From Bacteroidales bacterium (GTDB taxonomy: Bacteria > Bacteroidota > Bacteroidia > Bacteroidales > UBA12077): 52,235 nucleotides of DNA. The notes under the pieces are model-generated. The model ran no database searches. It had not been told where the DNA came from and worked only from the letters and a program-made list of their open reading frames with translations. The stretch covers positions 1 through 52,235 of the forward strand of contig WTBR01000129.1 in the NCBI GenBank assembly GCA_013138975.1. The letters run 5' to 3'. The position numbers and the translations under genes were made by a program. Shown here in pieces: positions 1-8,022 of the stretch. Every line of letters starts with the position of its first letter. Positions within the stretch are counted from its first letter, which is position 1.

Positions 1-154
1 AAAACAAATAAGCCAAAAACACGAAAAATCAATTCCACAATATATAAGGTGCTCCCTCTTAAATCAGGGTTTAGTTCAACATAAAGCACATATTCGGGTA
101 AACCGAAAACGATGCTTAATTGTTATAGGTTGTTTAATTTTTTGTTATTATTTT

Positions 155-1819
155 TTAATCCACTTTAATAAATTTATCAATGTAGAATTCATTGTTAGTC
201 CATATTTTTAAAATATATAAACCCTTTTTCAAAGAAGAAATATCAATTTTATTATTTATTCTGGAGTTTTTCTCTGATATAAGAATATTACCTTTTAGAT
301 CACAAATTGATATAATATTTTTTTCAATTTCCAATTCCACAATTATATAATCTTGTGCAGGATTCGGATAAAAATCTATTTTATTAGAATAGATTTTAGA
401 AAAATTGGTTGTTGAATTTGTATTAAGAGAAGCAAGAAAAAAATGATTAGTATTATTATAAACTGTAGGTATTGTAGTATTTAAAAAAGTCGATGGAGGG
501 TAAAAATTCCCAGTTACATATATGTTGTTGTTATTAATATTAATATCCTCTATTTTTGCAGTTTCAATATTTAAATTATTCTCTGTTAATAAATTATCAA
601 CATAAATAAAATTACCTGACAAGCTATATTTTGCAATAAAACCAGCCCTAATATTAGAACCATTATTTAATATTGTATCCTCAATATTCGTACTGCCAAA
701 GTAAAAATAACTTCCATCGTACATTCCTCCAACATATACACTATTTTCACCCATTGAAACGGTTCTTCCTTCTTCAACCATGGAATTATTACCACCCAAT
801 TTGTTAGCCCATTCAATATCTCCAGTTGTACTTACTTTGCTTAAATAAATATTTACACCATTCTTAGCTAATTTAATATCATCAAAATATATACTATCCG
901 TAAAAACGCCAACTATAAATATCTCACTTAACTCATTAACTGCAATTTTATTTCCTAAATCATTTTTATACCCACCATATTTATTTGCCCATAGAAATTT
1001 CCCTTTTGAATCTAATTTTGCTAAAACAATATCTTTATGGCTAAAATAATATGGGGCATAAACTGGATTTGATTCTGAATTTAAATAGAAATCTCCAATT
1101 TGCAAGCTATCATTTTCAGCATATAACTCATAATCTCCAATAACAATAATATCACCATTTTTATCAGATTGAATATCATTAAATACAACATAACCTCCAT
1201 AACCTGAAATAATTTTTGTAGTATTAAACCATTCAAATTCTCCACTTAAGTTATATTTCATAACAAAACTATTGGTTCTTTTCCTAGATATGTCATATAT
1301 GACTGTATCTTCAATTACTAAGGAATCAATATTTGCGTAATAATGTCCTGATAATATTAGATTATCTTCTACATCAATTGTTATGGAAGTAATTTTATCA
1401 ATATTATTATTATTAATCCTTTTATTCCATAATTCATTTCCATCTTCATCAAATTTTAAAATATAATTCTTTAAATCCCAAGTAGTGTAAAAAGTATATA
1501 CCTCACCATTACTATTAATTGCGACATCCGTTACTACCTCTCCCTCATTTTCTCTTATCCATTTCAAATCACCAGATTTATCATATTTTGCTAAAAATGA
1601 AAAATCCCCATGATATATAGTTGTATCTTGTATTCTAACATTATTTCCTTCAACATAACCCGTTAAATAAATATAGTCGTCGGTTGAAACAACAGAATAT
1701 CCAATATCTTCATTAGAATATATATTATTACCTGCTCCAGTTGTAATCCATTCTAGTGTTTGAGCTTTAAGACTTGAAATACCTACAACAAAAAATAATA
1801 ATACCGTAATTTTTCTCAT
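155..1819 (-). CDS. T9SS-exported protein with propeller-like repeats and C-terminal sorting domain
   Basis: 554 residues. A signal peptide is visible at the N-terminus (basic MRK, hydrophobic stretch, likely cleavage after KAQ near residue 20). The middle carries repeated units with the pattern G-x-[LIF]-x-W (GDLKWI, GNELWN, GEFEWF, GKFLWA, GDIEWA), as in SBBP/beta-propeller repeat proteins. The last about 75 residues look like a type A T9SS sorting domain: an FYPNPAQD start, a CDLKGNIL strand and a GLYILKI motif close to the C-terminus. By family knowledge such proteins cross the outer membrane by type IX secretion and are released or anchored at the surface. No catalytic motif is visible. 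It stands alone; the next gene is about 900 bp away and on the other strand. The specific role is unknown. Confidence 0.85.
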   Translation of the reverse strand: MRKITVLLFFVVGISSLKAQTLEWITTGAGNNIYSNEDIGYSVVSTDDYIYLTGYVEGNNVRIQDTTIYHGDFSFLAKYDKSGDLKWIRENEGEVVTDVAINSNGEVYTFYTTWDLKNYILKFDEDGNELWNKRINNNNIDKITSITIDVEDNLILSGHYYANIDSLVIEDTVIYDISRKRTNSFVMKYNLSGEFEWFNTTKIISGYGGYVVFNDIQSDKNGDIIVIGDYELYAENDSLQIGDFYLNSESNPVYAPYYFSHKDIVLAKLDSKGKFLWANKYGGYKNDLGNKIAVNELSEIFIVGVFTDSIYFDDIKLAKNGVNIYLSKVSTTGDIEWANKLGGNNSMVEEGRTVSMGENSVYVGGMYDGSYFYFGSTNIEDTILNNGSNIRAGFIAKYSLSGNFIYVDNLLTENNLNIETAKIEDININNNNIYVTGNFYPPSTFLNTTIPTVYNNTNHFFLASLNTNSTTNFSKIYSNKIDFYPNPAQDYIIVELEIEKNIISICDLKGNILISEKNSRINNKIDISSLKKGLYILKIWTNNEFYIDKFIKVD

Positions 1820-2683
1820 AACTTTTTATTTACTTTTTTATTTATTTTTGTATCTGTCTCATTCTAGTATTAATAGATGGATCCTAGTGCGACACAAAAA
1901 ATTACATAACCTATAACTTAATAGTATTCTATCAACTGTTTCTATAAAAATATAATTATTAAACAACAATACAAAGCATGTGATTCTAGTAATCTTCGAT
2001 CTATCCTATTACCACTAGAAATTGTTGATAAAATACTGTTGGACGATGCCATCCGTTGCTATGGCATTCAATCTTGAACGGATGACATAATATAAAAATA
2101 CAAATAATACTATATTTTAACATTATTGCTTATGCTAGTATGCATAAGCATTGATGTAGCAAATGCTACTAAAATAGAAAGACGTAGTTGATGTCCGATA
2201 ATTATCGGAATGCCGAGCTGCTTCGATTTATAGACTACGCTCATGTAGGTAATTGCGGTGTGTGAGATGCAATGACGAGATAATAATCTCGTCAGACGCC
2301 TATTCCTTTAGATTAAAATTAGTTAAAACTGATCTGGTGAATCATTTAAACCTTTTTACTTTCTCGTATTAAACTTTAAACTAACTGAACCATTTCTAAC
2401 GTACTTGTCATGTGAATTCTTACAAGTGTTGCAACAATAGAGAAAGTTTTTTTTGAATTACTGTTATTAACAATTGGGCAATTAAGGTACAACAATAATG
2501 TTTGATAGTGTTTTATTACAACTCTGAGGTAAACCTTTGTAATAATAAGCTCATTAAATATTCAGTCGCACTCCAATGAAATAATATGATAATTGTCACA
2601 TTGAAAGAAATTAAAACTCACACGAAAAGAAAAGAAAATTCACATTTTAATTTGTCGCATAACATCAAGCTTTTCTATAACAG
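1820..2683. other. Gene-free stretch with several short hairpins
   Basis: No credible coding region in about 860 bp. It holds a cluster of dyads: CATCCGTT/AACGGATG (2050-2057 with 2077-2084), which competes with TGCCAT/ATGGCA (2047-2052 with 2061-2066); TGCTTATGC/GCATAAGCA (2127-2150); the palindrome TCCGATAATTATCGGA (2194-2209); and GACGAGAT/ATCTCGTC with a 4-nt loop (2274-2293). None is followed by a T-run like a terminator. They look like degraded intergenic repeat elements. A weak FNR-like half-dyad TGAT-N4-GTCA lies at 2587-2598. Confidence 0.45.
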
Positions 2684-2705
2684 TGTTAATTAATTAACAA
2701 CCTTT
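2684..2705 (+). promoter_or_regulatory. 22-bp element shared with the cytochrome operon (16-bp palindrome TGTTAATTAATTAACA)
   Basis: The perfect palindrome TGTTAATTAATTAACA (2684-2699) is followed by ACCTTT. The same 22 bases recur at 31104-31125 upstream of the multihaem cytochrome gene. Here it lies about 50 bp before the first (dead) ORF of the sulfur-carrier/Qmo-like cluster. Exact identity over 22 bp in two otherwise different intergenic regions, both in promoter position, suggests a common operator. The TTTG/TTTA that follows could serve as a -33 element, but no clear -7 element is visible. Confidence 0.55.
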
Positions 2706-2752
2706 GTCTCATTAATAATCAATAAAAACTATATTATTATGGGAAAATAACC

Positions 2753-3157
2753 ATGGCTCTGTTCTCAGGAAATCTTGATAAATTAAGAGCTGCAGGTGTT
2801 ATTCTGAGCGGAGCTACAGCCGACGATATAGAAATAGATATTTATGTTCTTCTTCGGGCAGCACGAGCCTTTAAAAAAGAAATCGCATAAAATAACGATG
2901 AATTAAAACTTGCCGAAAACTCTTATTTAAGAAAAGAGTTTATTGAATCACTCTACTGATTAAATGTTAAGGAATGGCATGAATTTTTTAAAGAAGCAAA
3001 AGAGCTAAGGAATGTAAAAATTCACATTTACGGATTAGCAGGCAATATCTGGGGAGGAGAAAAACTTGAAGACTTTATTGATTTAGCCGATGATATTTGT
3101 GGAATTGGAGAATATATTACCTCAGCACAGGAAGCAGATGTACATATGTTTATTTAA
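2753..3157 (+). pseudogene. Decayed DsrE-family paralog with two in-frame stops
   Basis: One continuous reading frame of 134 codons is interrupted by TAA at 2888-2890 and TGA at 2957-2959. An upstream ATG at 2739 (ATG GGA AAA TAA) is out of frame, so the start is also damaged. The translation begins MALFSGNLDKL and ends EADVHMFI, matching the neighbouring DsrE2-like protein (IVVFSGDLDKL at the start, KVQLFI at the end). The middle segment WHEFFKEAKELRNVKIHIYG is typical of the family. The conserved Cys found in the neighbour's NICEM motif is replaced (IYGL). Because the frame is otherwise intact, decay looks recent. It would have been the first gene of the cluster. Confidence 0.8.
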
Positions 3158-3275
3158 TGAGTAAGATTAATAATAGAGTTATTGTAAGCATATGAATATC
3201 TATCATTTTGGTGGCATTTTATTATTAAGATCAACTTTTTGTAAAAATAACTAACACCTTTAAATATAATAACTT

Positions 3276-3821
3276 ATGAATACTGAATTTAAAGAACAAT
3301 TTCTTGACTTACAAAACAAGGTAGATCGCATAGAGAAAGGCACAAAAGATCAAATGAGTATCGTTGTTTTTTCTGGTGATCTCGACAAATTATTAGCAAC
3401 ATTAATAATGGCTACCGGTGCTACTGCAATGGACACAAAAGTGAAATTATTTTTTACTTTCTGGGCAACAGCAGCTTTACGTGACAAAAACAAAAAAATT
3501 AAAGGTAAAAATCTCATTTCCAAACTATTTGGACAAATGCTACCCAAAGGAAATTCTAAAGTGAAATTATCACAAATGAATATGATGGGTATGGGCACAT
3601 CAATGATGAAGAAAATAATGAAAAAAAATAATGTCGCTTCACTTAATGATATGTTCAAAACAGCAGGTGAACTTGGTGTGGAAATTAATATTTGTGAAAT
3701 GTCGATGCAGCTTATGGGATTTAAAAAAGAAGAAATGATTGATTATCCACATTTAAACATATGTGGAGTAGCAACATTTTTAGTAGATGCGGAAGAAAGT
3801 AAGGTGCAATTATTTATTTAA
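3276..3821 (+). CDS. DsrE2-like sulfur-carrier family protein
   Basis: 181 residues. After about 27 residues of probable coiled coil (LQNKVDRIEKG), the core starts at MSIVVFSGDLDKL and continues with LFFTFWATAALRD, the conserved FTFW segment of the DsrE/DsrF-like (DsrE2) family. Cys140 in the motif INICEMSMQLMGF is the probable sulfur-carrying residue; Cys163 is also present. Methionine-rich MNMMGMGTSMM lies in the middle. Family members pass persulfide sulfur to or from TusA and Hdr/Dsr systems in the cytosol. It is followed by tusA after 13 bp and by Hdr/Qmo-like genes, which supports that role. The leader AACACCTTTAAA (3253-3264) ends 11 nt before the start and also occurs before the cytochrome gene at 31149-31160. 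Confidence 0.85.
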   Translation: MNTEFKEQFLDLQNKVDRIEKGTKDQMSIVVFSGDLDKLLATLIMATGATAMDTKVKLFFTFWATAALRDKNKKIKGKNLISKLFGQMLPKGNSKVKLSQMNMMGMGTSMMKKIMKKNNVASLNDMFKTAGELGVEINICEMSMQLMGFKKEEMIDYPHLNICGVATFLVDAEESKVQLFI

Positions 3822-3834
3822 AACATTAATTATT

Positions 3835-4086
3835 ATGACAACAGAAGAATTACAAGGATTAACCGTTGACAAATCAGTTGATGCAAGAGGAACAGCTTGT
3901 CCGGGACCACTCTTGGCAGCTAAAAAGGCTCTTGGTGAAATTAGTTCAGGACAAGTTATGGAGATTATTTCAGCCGATGAAGGGACTAAAAAGGATATTC
4001 CTAAATGGGCCACTAAAAAAGGTCACGAATACTTAGGAACTGTAGAAGATTCAGGGTATTTCAAAATCTACATGAAAAAAAGTTAA
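3835..4086 (+). CDS. tusA: TusA-family sulfurtransferase
   Basis: 83 residues from the ATG at 3835; a longer in-frame extension to 3787 overlaps the preceding gene and adds no family sequence, so the shorter start is preferred. It contains the TusA/SirA signature VDARGTACPGPLLAAKKAL with Cys22 as the persulfide-carrying residue (CPxP motif), and the usual beta-alpha-beta pattern after it (VMEIISADEGTKKDIPKWATKKGHEYLG). TusA proteins act as cytosolic sulfur relays. It sits between a DsrE2-like gene and an MvhD-like gene with only 5 bp to the latter, so it is clearly part of this operon and probably exchanges sulfur with the DsrE2 and Hdr-like partners. Confidence 0.92.
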   Translation: MTTEELQGLTVDKSVDARGTACPGPLLAAKKALGEISSGQVMEIISADEGTKKDIPKWATKKGHEYLGTVEDSGYFKIYMKKS

Positions 4087-4091
4087 AAAAA

Positions 4092-4493
4092 ATGGATAAA
4101 ACAGATAATCCAAAAATTCTGGTTTTTTCTACTGAGAAAATTTCTGACCCCGCTATAGATATGGCGGGGCTTCTCAAAAAACATTATCCCGCAACTGTTT
4201 ATACTGTTATTGTTCCATGTTCGAGCGCTATAAAACCTAAATGGATTTTACATGCGTTCGAAAAAGGTTTCGACGGTGTATTTATTGCTGCTGATGGCAC
4301 CGATTGTATGTATAGTGATACTTGTTCTGAAAAAACTTCAGAAATAGTAAGAAAGACACATGCTTTATTGAAAGAAAAAAATATCGAACCTGCAAGATTA
4401 AAAATGGCAGCCATATGTTCTGTTTGTGCAGAAGCTTTTGTGAAACACATGAAAACATTTCATGGTCAGTTAGCCAAAACTGCCGAGAATTAA
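4092..4493 (+). CDS. MvhD/FrhD-like iron-sulfur subunit (hydrogenase delta-subunit family)
   Basis: 133 residues. The pattern VPCSSAIKPKWILHAFEKGFDGVFIA-DGTDC matches the MvhD family (Cys followed by an [IV]xPxxIL[ER]AFExGxDGV segment and a DC motif). Cys43, Cys72, Cys78, Cys109 and Cys112 are candidate [2Fe-2S] ligands. In methanogens MvhD links hydrogenase to HdrA; in sulfate reducers the same domain is fused to the C-terminus of QmoB. Here it is a separate gene 18 bp before the QmoA-like gene and the downstream QmoB-like protein lacks it, so this looks like a split QmoB arrangement. It probably passes electrons within the Hdr/Qmo-like complex. Confidence 0.82.
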   Translation: MDKTDNPKILVFSTEKISDPAIDMAGLLKKHYPATVYTVIVPCSSAIKPKWILHAFEKGFDGVFIAADGTDCMYSDTCSEKTSEIVRKTHALLKEKNIEPARLKMAAICSVCAEAFVKHMKTFHGQLAKTAEN

Positions 4494-4511
4494 ATTGAAA
4501 AAATACTTTAT

Positions 4512-5813
4512 ATGTCAAAATCAGAAGAATATGATGTTCTTGTAATAGGAGGAGGTATTTCTGGCGAAGAGGCTGCTCTTAATCTGGCACATCAAGGTCA
4601 TAAGATTGTGCTTGTTGAAAAAGATTTGTCGTTGGGAGGGAAAATGATTCACTTAAGTAAGGTTTTTCCAACACTTGATTGTGCTGCTTGTATAACCACT
4701 CCAAAAGTATCAGAAACTGCAAGACATCCCAACATAACGATTTATACATTCAGCGAAGTAAGTAATATTGATAAAAAATCAAAATATGACTTCCGGGCTC
4801 TTTTAACAAAACATCCAAGGTATGTAATTGAAGAATCATGCACCGGTTGTCAGTTATGCGAAGAGGCTTGTCCCGTAACTGTGCAAGATCAATATCAATA
4901 TGATTTAGTTGGCAGAAAAGCTGTTTATGTCCCTTTCAGTATTGCAAACCCTCGTATTGCTGCAATTGATATCGAAAACTGTAGTTTATGTGGAGCTTGC
5001 GAAAAAGCATGCCCTGCTGATTGTATCGATTTTACTCAGGAAAAAGAGGAAATTCAAATTAAGGTAAAATCAGTAATCGTAGCTACCGGTTATAAACTTT
5101 TTGATCCTTTGTTAATTCCACGATACGGATTTGGCATGTATAAAAACCTTATAACATCAATGCAAATGGAACGCCAGCTTGTTCCTACAAGACCTTTTAA
5201 CAATGTGTTAAGACCTAAAGATGGAAAAGTACCAGACAACATTGCCTATGTGTTATGTGCTGGATCACGAGACGAAACTGTTGGTAATCCAATTTGCTCT
5301 CAGGTTTGTTGTATGTATTCTGTAAAACAAGCTCAACTTTTAATGGGAGCTTTACCTATGGCTGATGTTACTATTTATTATCTTCATATACGCTCTTTTG
5401 GTAAGGGATTTAATGAGTTCTATCAGCAATCTAAAGACATGGGCGTTAATTTCATAAAAGGAAAAATAGGGACTATTAAAGAAAGTGAAAACGGAGACCT
5501 TAAATTAAGATATGAAGATATTGAAAGTGGAGTTGTTAAAGAAGTTGAACATGATATGGTAGTATTATCAGTGGGAATTTTAGCCAACGATGGTATTTCC
5601 TCAATGTTTAAAACCAAGCTTAAACTTGATGAATTTAATTATGTTGATCAAAAAGACTTGCTGGCAAATCCTGCTCAAACCAATATTGAGGGAGTTTATG
5701 TAGCCGGCACAGCATCCGGGCCAATGGATATTCCTGATTCAATATTATCTGCAGGCGCTGCTTCAGCAGAAATAGCCGGTTTTTTAATGGAAGGGAATAA
5801 TCATGAAAAATAA
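4512..5813 (+). CDS. QmoA-like HdrA-type FAD/iron-sulfur protein
   Basis: 433 residues. Rossmann FAD motif VIGGGISGEEAALNLA at residues 11-26. LDCAACITTPK supplies Cys57 and Cys60, the HdrA-type pair close to the flavin. Two ferredoxin motifs follow: Cys110/113/116/120 and Cys157/160/163/167. A second Cys-rich region near residues 250-270 (LCAGSRDE...ICSQVCCMYSVKQA) is typical of HdrA and QmoA. It lacks the N-terminal HdrA domain, so its short length fits QmoA rather than methanogen HdrA. QmoA belongs to the quinone-interacting membrane-bound oxidoreductase. Its stop overlaps the next start by 11 bp, implying translational coupling. No aprAB or dsrAB is nearby, so the electron partner is uncertain. 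Confidence 0.85.
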   Translation: MSKSEEYDVLVIGGGISGEEAALNLAHQGHKIVLVEKDLSLGGKMIHLSKVFPTLDCAACITTPKVSETARHPNITIYTFSEVSNIDKKSKYDFRALLTKHPRYVIEESCTGCQLCEEACPVTVQDQYQYDLVGRKAVYVPFSIANPRIAAIDIENCSLCGACEKACPADCIDFTQEKEEIQIKVKSVIVATGYKLFDPLLIPRYGFGMYKNLITSMQMERQLVPTRPFNNVLRPKDGKVPDNIAYVLCAGSRDETVGNPICSQVCCMYSVKQAQLLMGALPMADVTIYYLHIRSFGKGFNEFYQQSKDMGVNFIKGKIGTIKESENGDLKLRYEDIESGVVKEVEHDMVVLSVGILANDGISSMFKTKLKLDEFNYVDQKDLLANPAQTNIEGVYVAGTASGPMDIPDSILSAGAASAEIAGFLMEGNNHEK

Positions 5814-7737
5814 GATAGGAGTTTACATTTGTATGTGCGGCTCTAACATCTCAGATTATGTAGATGTTGAAAAAGTAAAAGCAGTTGCAGAAAAGATTGA
5901 TGGTGTTCATGTTGCAAAAACAACCATGTTTGCATGTGCCGATTCTACCCAACAGGAAATTGAAAATGACATTAAGGAACAGAATCTTGATGCTATTGTT
6001 GTTGCATCCTGTTCTCCAAAATTACATTTATATACTTTCAGAAATGTTGCTATTAGAGGTGGTATAAATCCTTACAACTATGTTCAGGTAAATATTCGTG
6101 AACAGGGATCATGGGCACACTCCAACACCCCTCCCTTAGCCACAGAAAAAGCTATCAATCTGGTAAAAGGAGGCATTGAAAGAGTTAAGCATTCGAAAGA
6201 ACTAACTCCGATAAAAATTCCTTCTGTAAATGCTGCCGCTGTTATTGGAGCAGGTATTGCCGGAATGAGAGCTGCTCTTGAACTGGCAGAAATGGGAACG
6301 ACTGTGCATTTAATTGAACGTGAACACTTTGTTGGAGGAAGAACCTCTCAGTGGAATGTCCTTTTTACAACGAATGAAACCGGGCAAGAAGTTATTACCA
6401 GATTATATCATCAGATTAATTCTCATCGCAAAATTACTTTATATACCGGAACCGAAATTATAGAGAAAAAAGGAAGCGTAGGAGAATTTAACTTGACTCT
6501 TAAAATAAAACCACGGTATATTAAACCGGATTGTAAGCTTGATAAAGAAAAGTTAGAAAAGGCAATTGCAGTTTGTCCTATTGAGGTCGATGATGATTTC
6601 AATTTCAATATTACTAAACGCAAAGCTATTTATAAGAACTTTGACAGTGAATTTCCTGAAATTCCTGCTATAGATTCTGAATTATGCAACAAATGTGGTG
6701 AGTGTGTAAAAATTTGTGATGATATTGATTTGAATCAACTACCTGAGGAAAAAATAATTTCTGTTGGAGCAATTCAATTATGTACCGGATTTAACCCTTA
6801 TGAACCTACAAAAGGCGAATTTGGTTATAAGGAAATAGATAATGTAATAACGCTTCAACAATTCAAACGTTTAATTGAGCTTAATGGGGCTAAGTTAATA
6901 TACAATAACAAAGAGATAAAAAATATTGCTTATATCTACTGTGTAGGAAGCAGGCAGATTGACGGACCAAATAAATATTGTTCAAGATATTGTTGTACTT
7001 CTGCAATTCACACATCCGTTCTGGTTAAAAAGAAGTATCCGCATATTAATAATTTCCATTTTAACAGAGGAATTCGAACTTATGGTAAACAAGAGAAACT
7101 TTACCATGAAGCTTCAGAGGCCGGAGATATATTTTTACAATCGTTTGAAGAAGCTCCACCACAAGTTGAAAAAACAGGAAACGAAACAATTGTTAAAATA
7201 AAAGATATTTTAACAGCAAACGAAGAACTTGAAGTTTGCGCTGATTTAGTTGTATTAGTTACAGGGATGGTTCCACGCGAATATGAAGGTATTGTGCATC
7301 TTTTAAAAGTTCCCCTTGGTCGCGATAAATTTTTCAATGAAGTTCATCCTAAATTACGACCGGTTGAAACTGTAATTGACGGAGTTATGATTTCAGGAGC
7401 ATGTCAAGCACCTTTAAATATAACCGAGTCTGTAAAATCTGCTTTGGCTGCCGGTTCTAAAGTTAACTCTCTTATAAGTTCAGGAGAAATTGAATTAGAA
7501 CCTACTATGGCTATTGTTCATAACGACAGGTGCAACTGGTGTGATGAATGTACAAATGCTTGTCCGTACAATGCTATTTCTAAAGTTATTGTAAAAGGCA
7601 AAGAACTTGCTGAAGTTTCAAAAGCTTTATGTAAAGGATGTGGAATGTGTCTACCTGTTTGTCCTGTAAATGCAATTGATTTAATAGGATATACAGATAT
7701 TGAAATGGAGAGTATGATTGAAGCTCTAGTAAATTAA
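5803..7737 (+). CDS. HdrA/QmoB-like FAD/iron-sulfur subunit
   Basis: 644 residues. The N-terminal HdrA domain (IGVYICMCGSNISDYV) carries Cys10, Cys12, Cys45 and Cys70. A FAD-binding GAGIAG lies at residues 149-154. A 4Fe-4S motif CNKCGECVKIC is near residue 294, and two C-terminal ferredoxin motifs CNWCDECTNACP and CKGCGMCLPVCP are near residues 576 and 610. This order matches QmoB without its MvhD tail; the tail is present as a separate upstream gene. The start ATG at 5803 lies inside the end of the QmoA-like gene (11-bp overlap). Likely role: flavin-based electron transfer, possibly bifurcation or confurcation, in a complex with the QmoA- and QmoC-like subunits. Whether it bifurcates cannot be read from the sequence. 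Confidence 0.84.
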   Translation: MKNKIGVYICMCGSNISDYVDVEKVKAVAEKIDGVHVAKTTMFACADSTQQEIENDIKEQNLDAIVVASCSPKLHLYTFRNVAIRGGINPYNYVQVNIREQGSWAHSNTPPLATEKAINLVKGGIERVKHSKELTPIKIPSVNAAAVIGAGIAGMRAALELAEMGTTVHLIEREHFVGGRTSQWNVLFTTNETGQEVITRLYHQINSHRKITLYTGTEIIEKKGSVGEFNLTLKIKPRYIKPDCKLDKEKLEKAIAVCPIEVDDDFNFNITKRKAIYKNFDSEFPEIPAIDSELCNKCGECVKICDDIDLNQLPEEKIISVGAIQLCTGFNPYEPTKGEFGYKEIDNVITLQQFKRLIELNGAKLIYNNKEIKNIAYIYCVGSRQIDGPNKYCSRYCCTSAIHTSVLVKKKYPHINNFHFNRGIRTYGKQEKLYHEASEAGDIFLQSFEEAPPQVEKTGNETIVKIKDILTANEELEVCADLVVLVTGMVPREYEGIVHLLKVPLGRDKFFNEVHPKLRPVETVIDGVMISGACQAPLNITESVKSALAAGSKVNSLISSGEIELEPTMAIVHNDRCNWCDECTNACPYNAISKVIVKGKELAEVSKALCKGCGMCLPVCPVNAIDLIGYTDIEMESMIEALVN

Positions 7738-7751
7738 TAATGAATTAAATT

Positions 7752-8018
7752 ATGGGTAAAACAATAGACATTATTAAGAAAAAACGAATAGTTTCTGATG
7801 ATGTAAAGGAAAAGATAAAATCCTTTAATAAAATTAAAAGGCTGATTTTAAAATCTCTTGAAACCGCAGAAAAAACTGTTCCGCAAATTGCACAGGAAAT
7901 TGGTCTCCCCTTGGATGTTGTAACATATCACCTTATGACTCTTCAGAAATACGGCAACATCGAAGCCGGAGATGTGGATGATATGGACGAATATTATTTT
8001 TACAAATTGAAAAAGTAA
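7752..8018 (+). CDS. Small winged-helix DNA-binding-like protein in the Qmo-like operon
   Basis: 88 residues, 14 bp after the QmoB-like gene and 4 bp before the QmoC-like gene, so almost certainly cotranscribed. After a basic N-terminus the pattern ILKSLETAEKTVPQIAQEIGLPLDVVTYHLMTLQKYGNIEAG is an ArsR/MarR-type winged helix: helix, turn, recognition helix with TYHLMTLQK, then a wing ending in YYFYKLKK. It has no Cys, so it cannot itself be a thiol or iron-sulfur sensor. It may regulate the operon or, as small wHTH proteins in hdr clusters sometimes do, accompany the complex. Which one is not visible from sequence. Confidence 0.75.
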   Translation: MGKTIDIIKKKRIVSDDVKEKIKSFNKIKRLILKSLETAEKTVPQIAQEIGLPLDVVTYHLMTLQKYGNIEAGDVDDMDEYYFYKLKK

Positions 8019-8022
8019 AAAA

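Noticed and set aside
2050..2293. Riboswitch or small RNA in the 1820-2683 gap
   Set aside because: Several hairpins exist, but no T-run terminator, no adjacent downstream gene within 400 bp and no recognised aptamer core.
2753..3157. Selenocysteine or stop-codon readthrough in the DsrE paralog
   Set aside because: Two different stops (TAA and TGA), a broken start and loss of the conserved Cys fit decay better. No SECIS-like hairpin was recognised right after the TGA.
3350..3658. Antisense ORF of 102 residues over the DsrE2-like gene
   Set aside because: Shadow of a real gene: low-complexity hydrophobic translation, no family features.
3787..3834. Longer TusA start
   Set aside because: The extension lies inside the DsrE2-like gene and adds non-family residues; ATG at 3835 gives the normal length.
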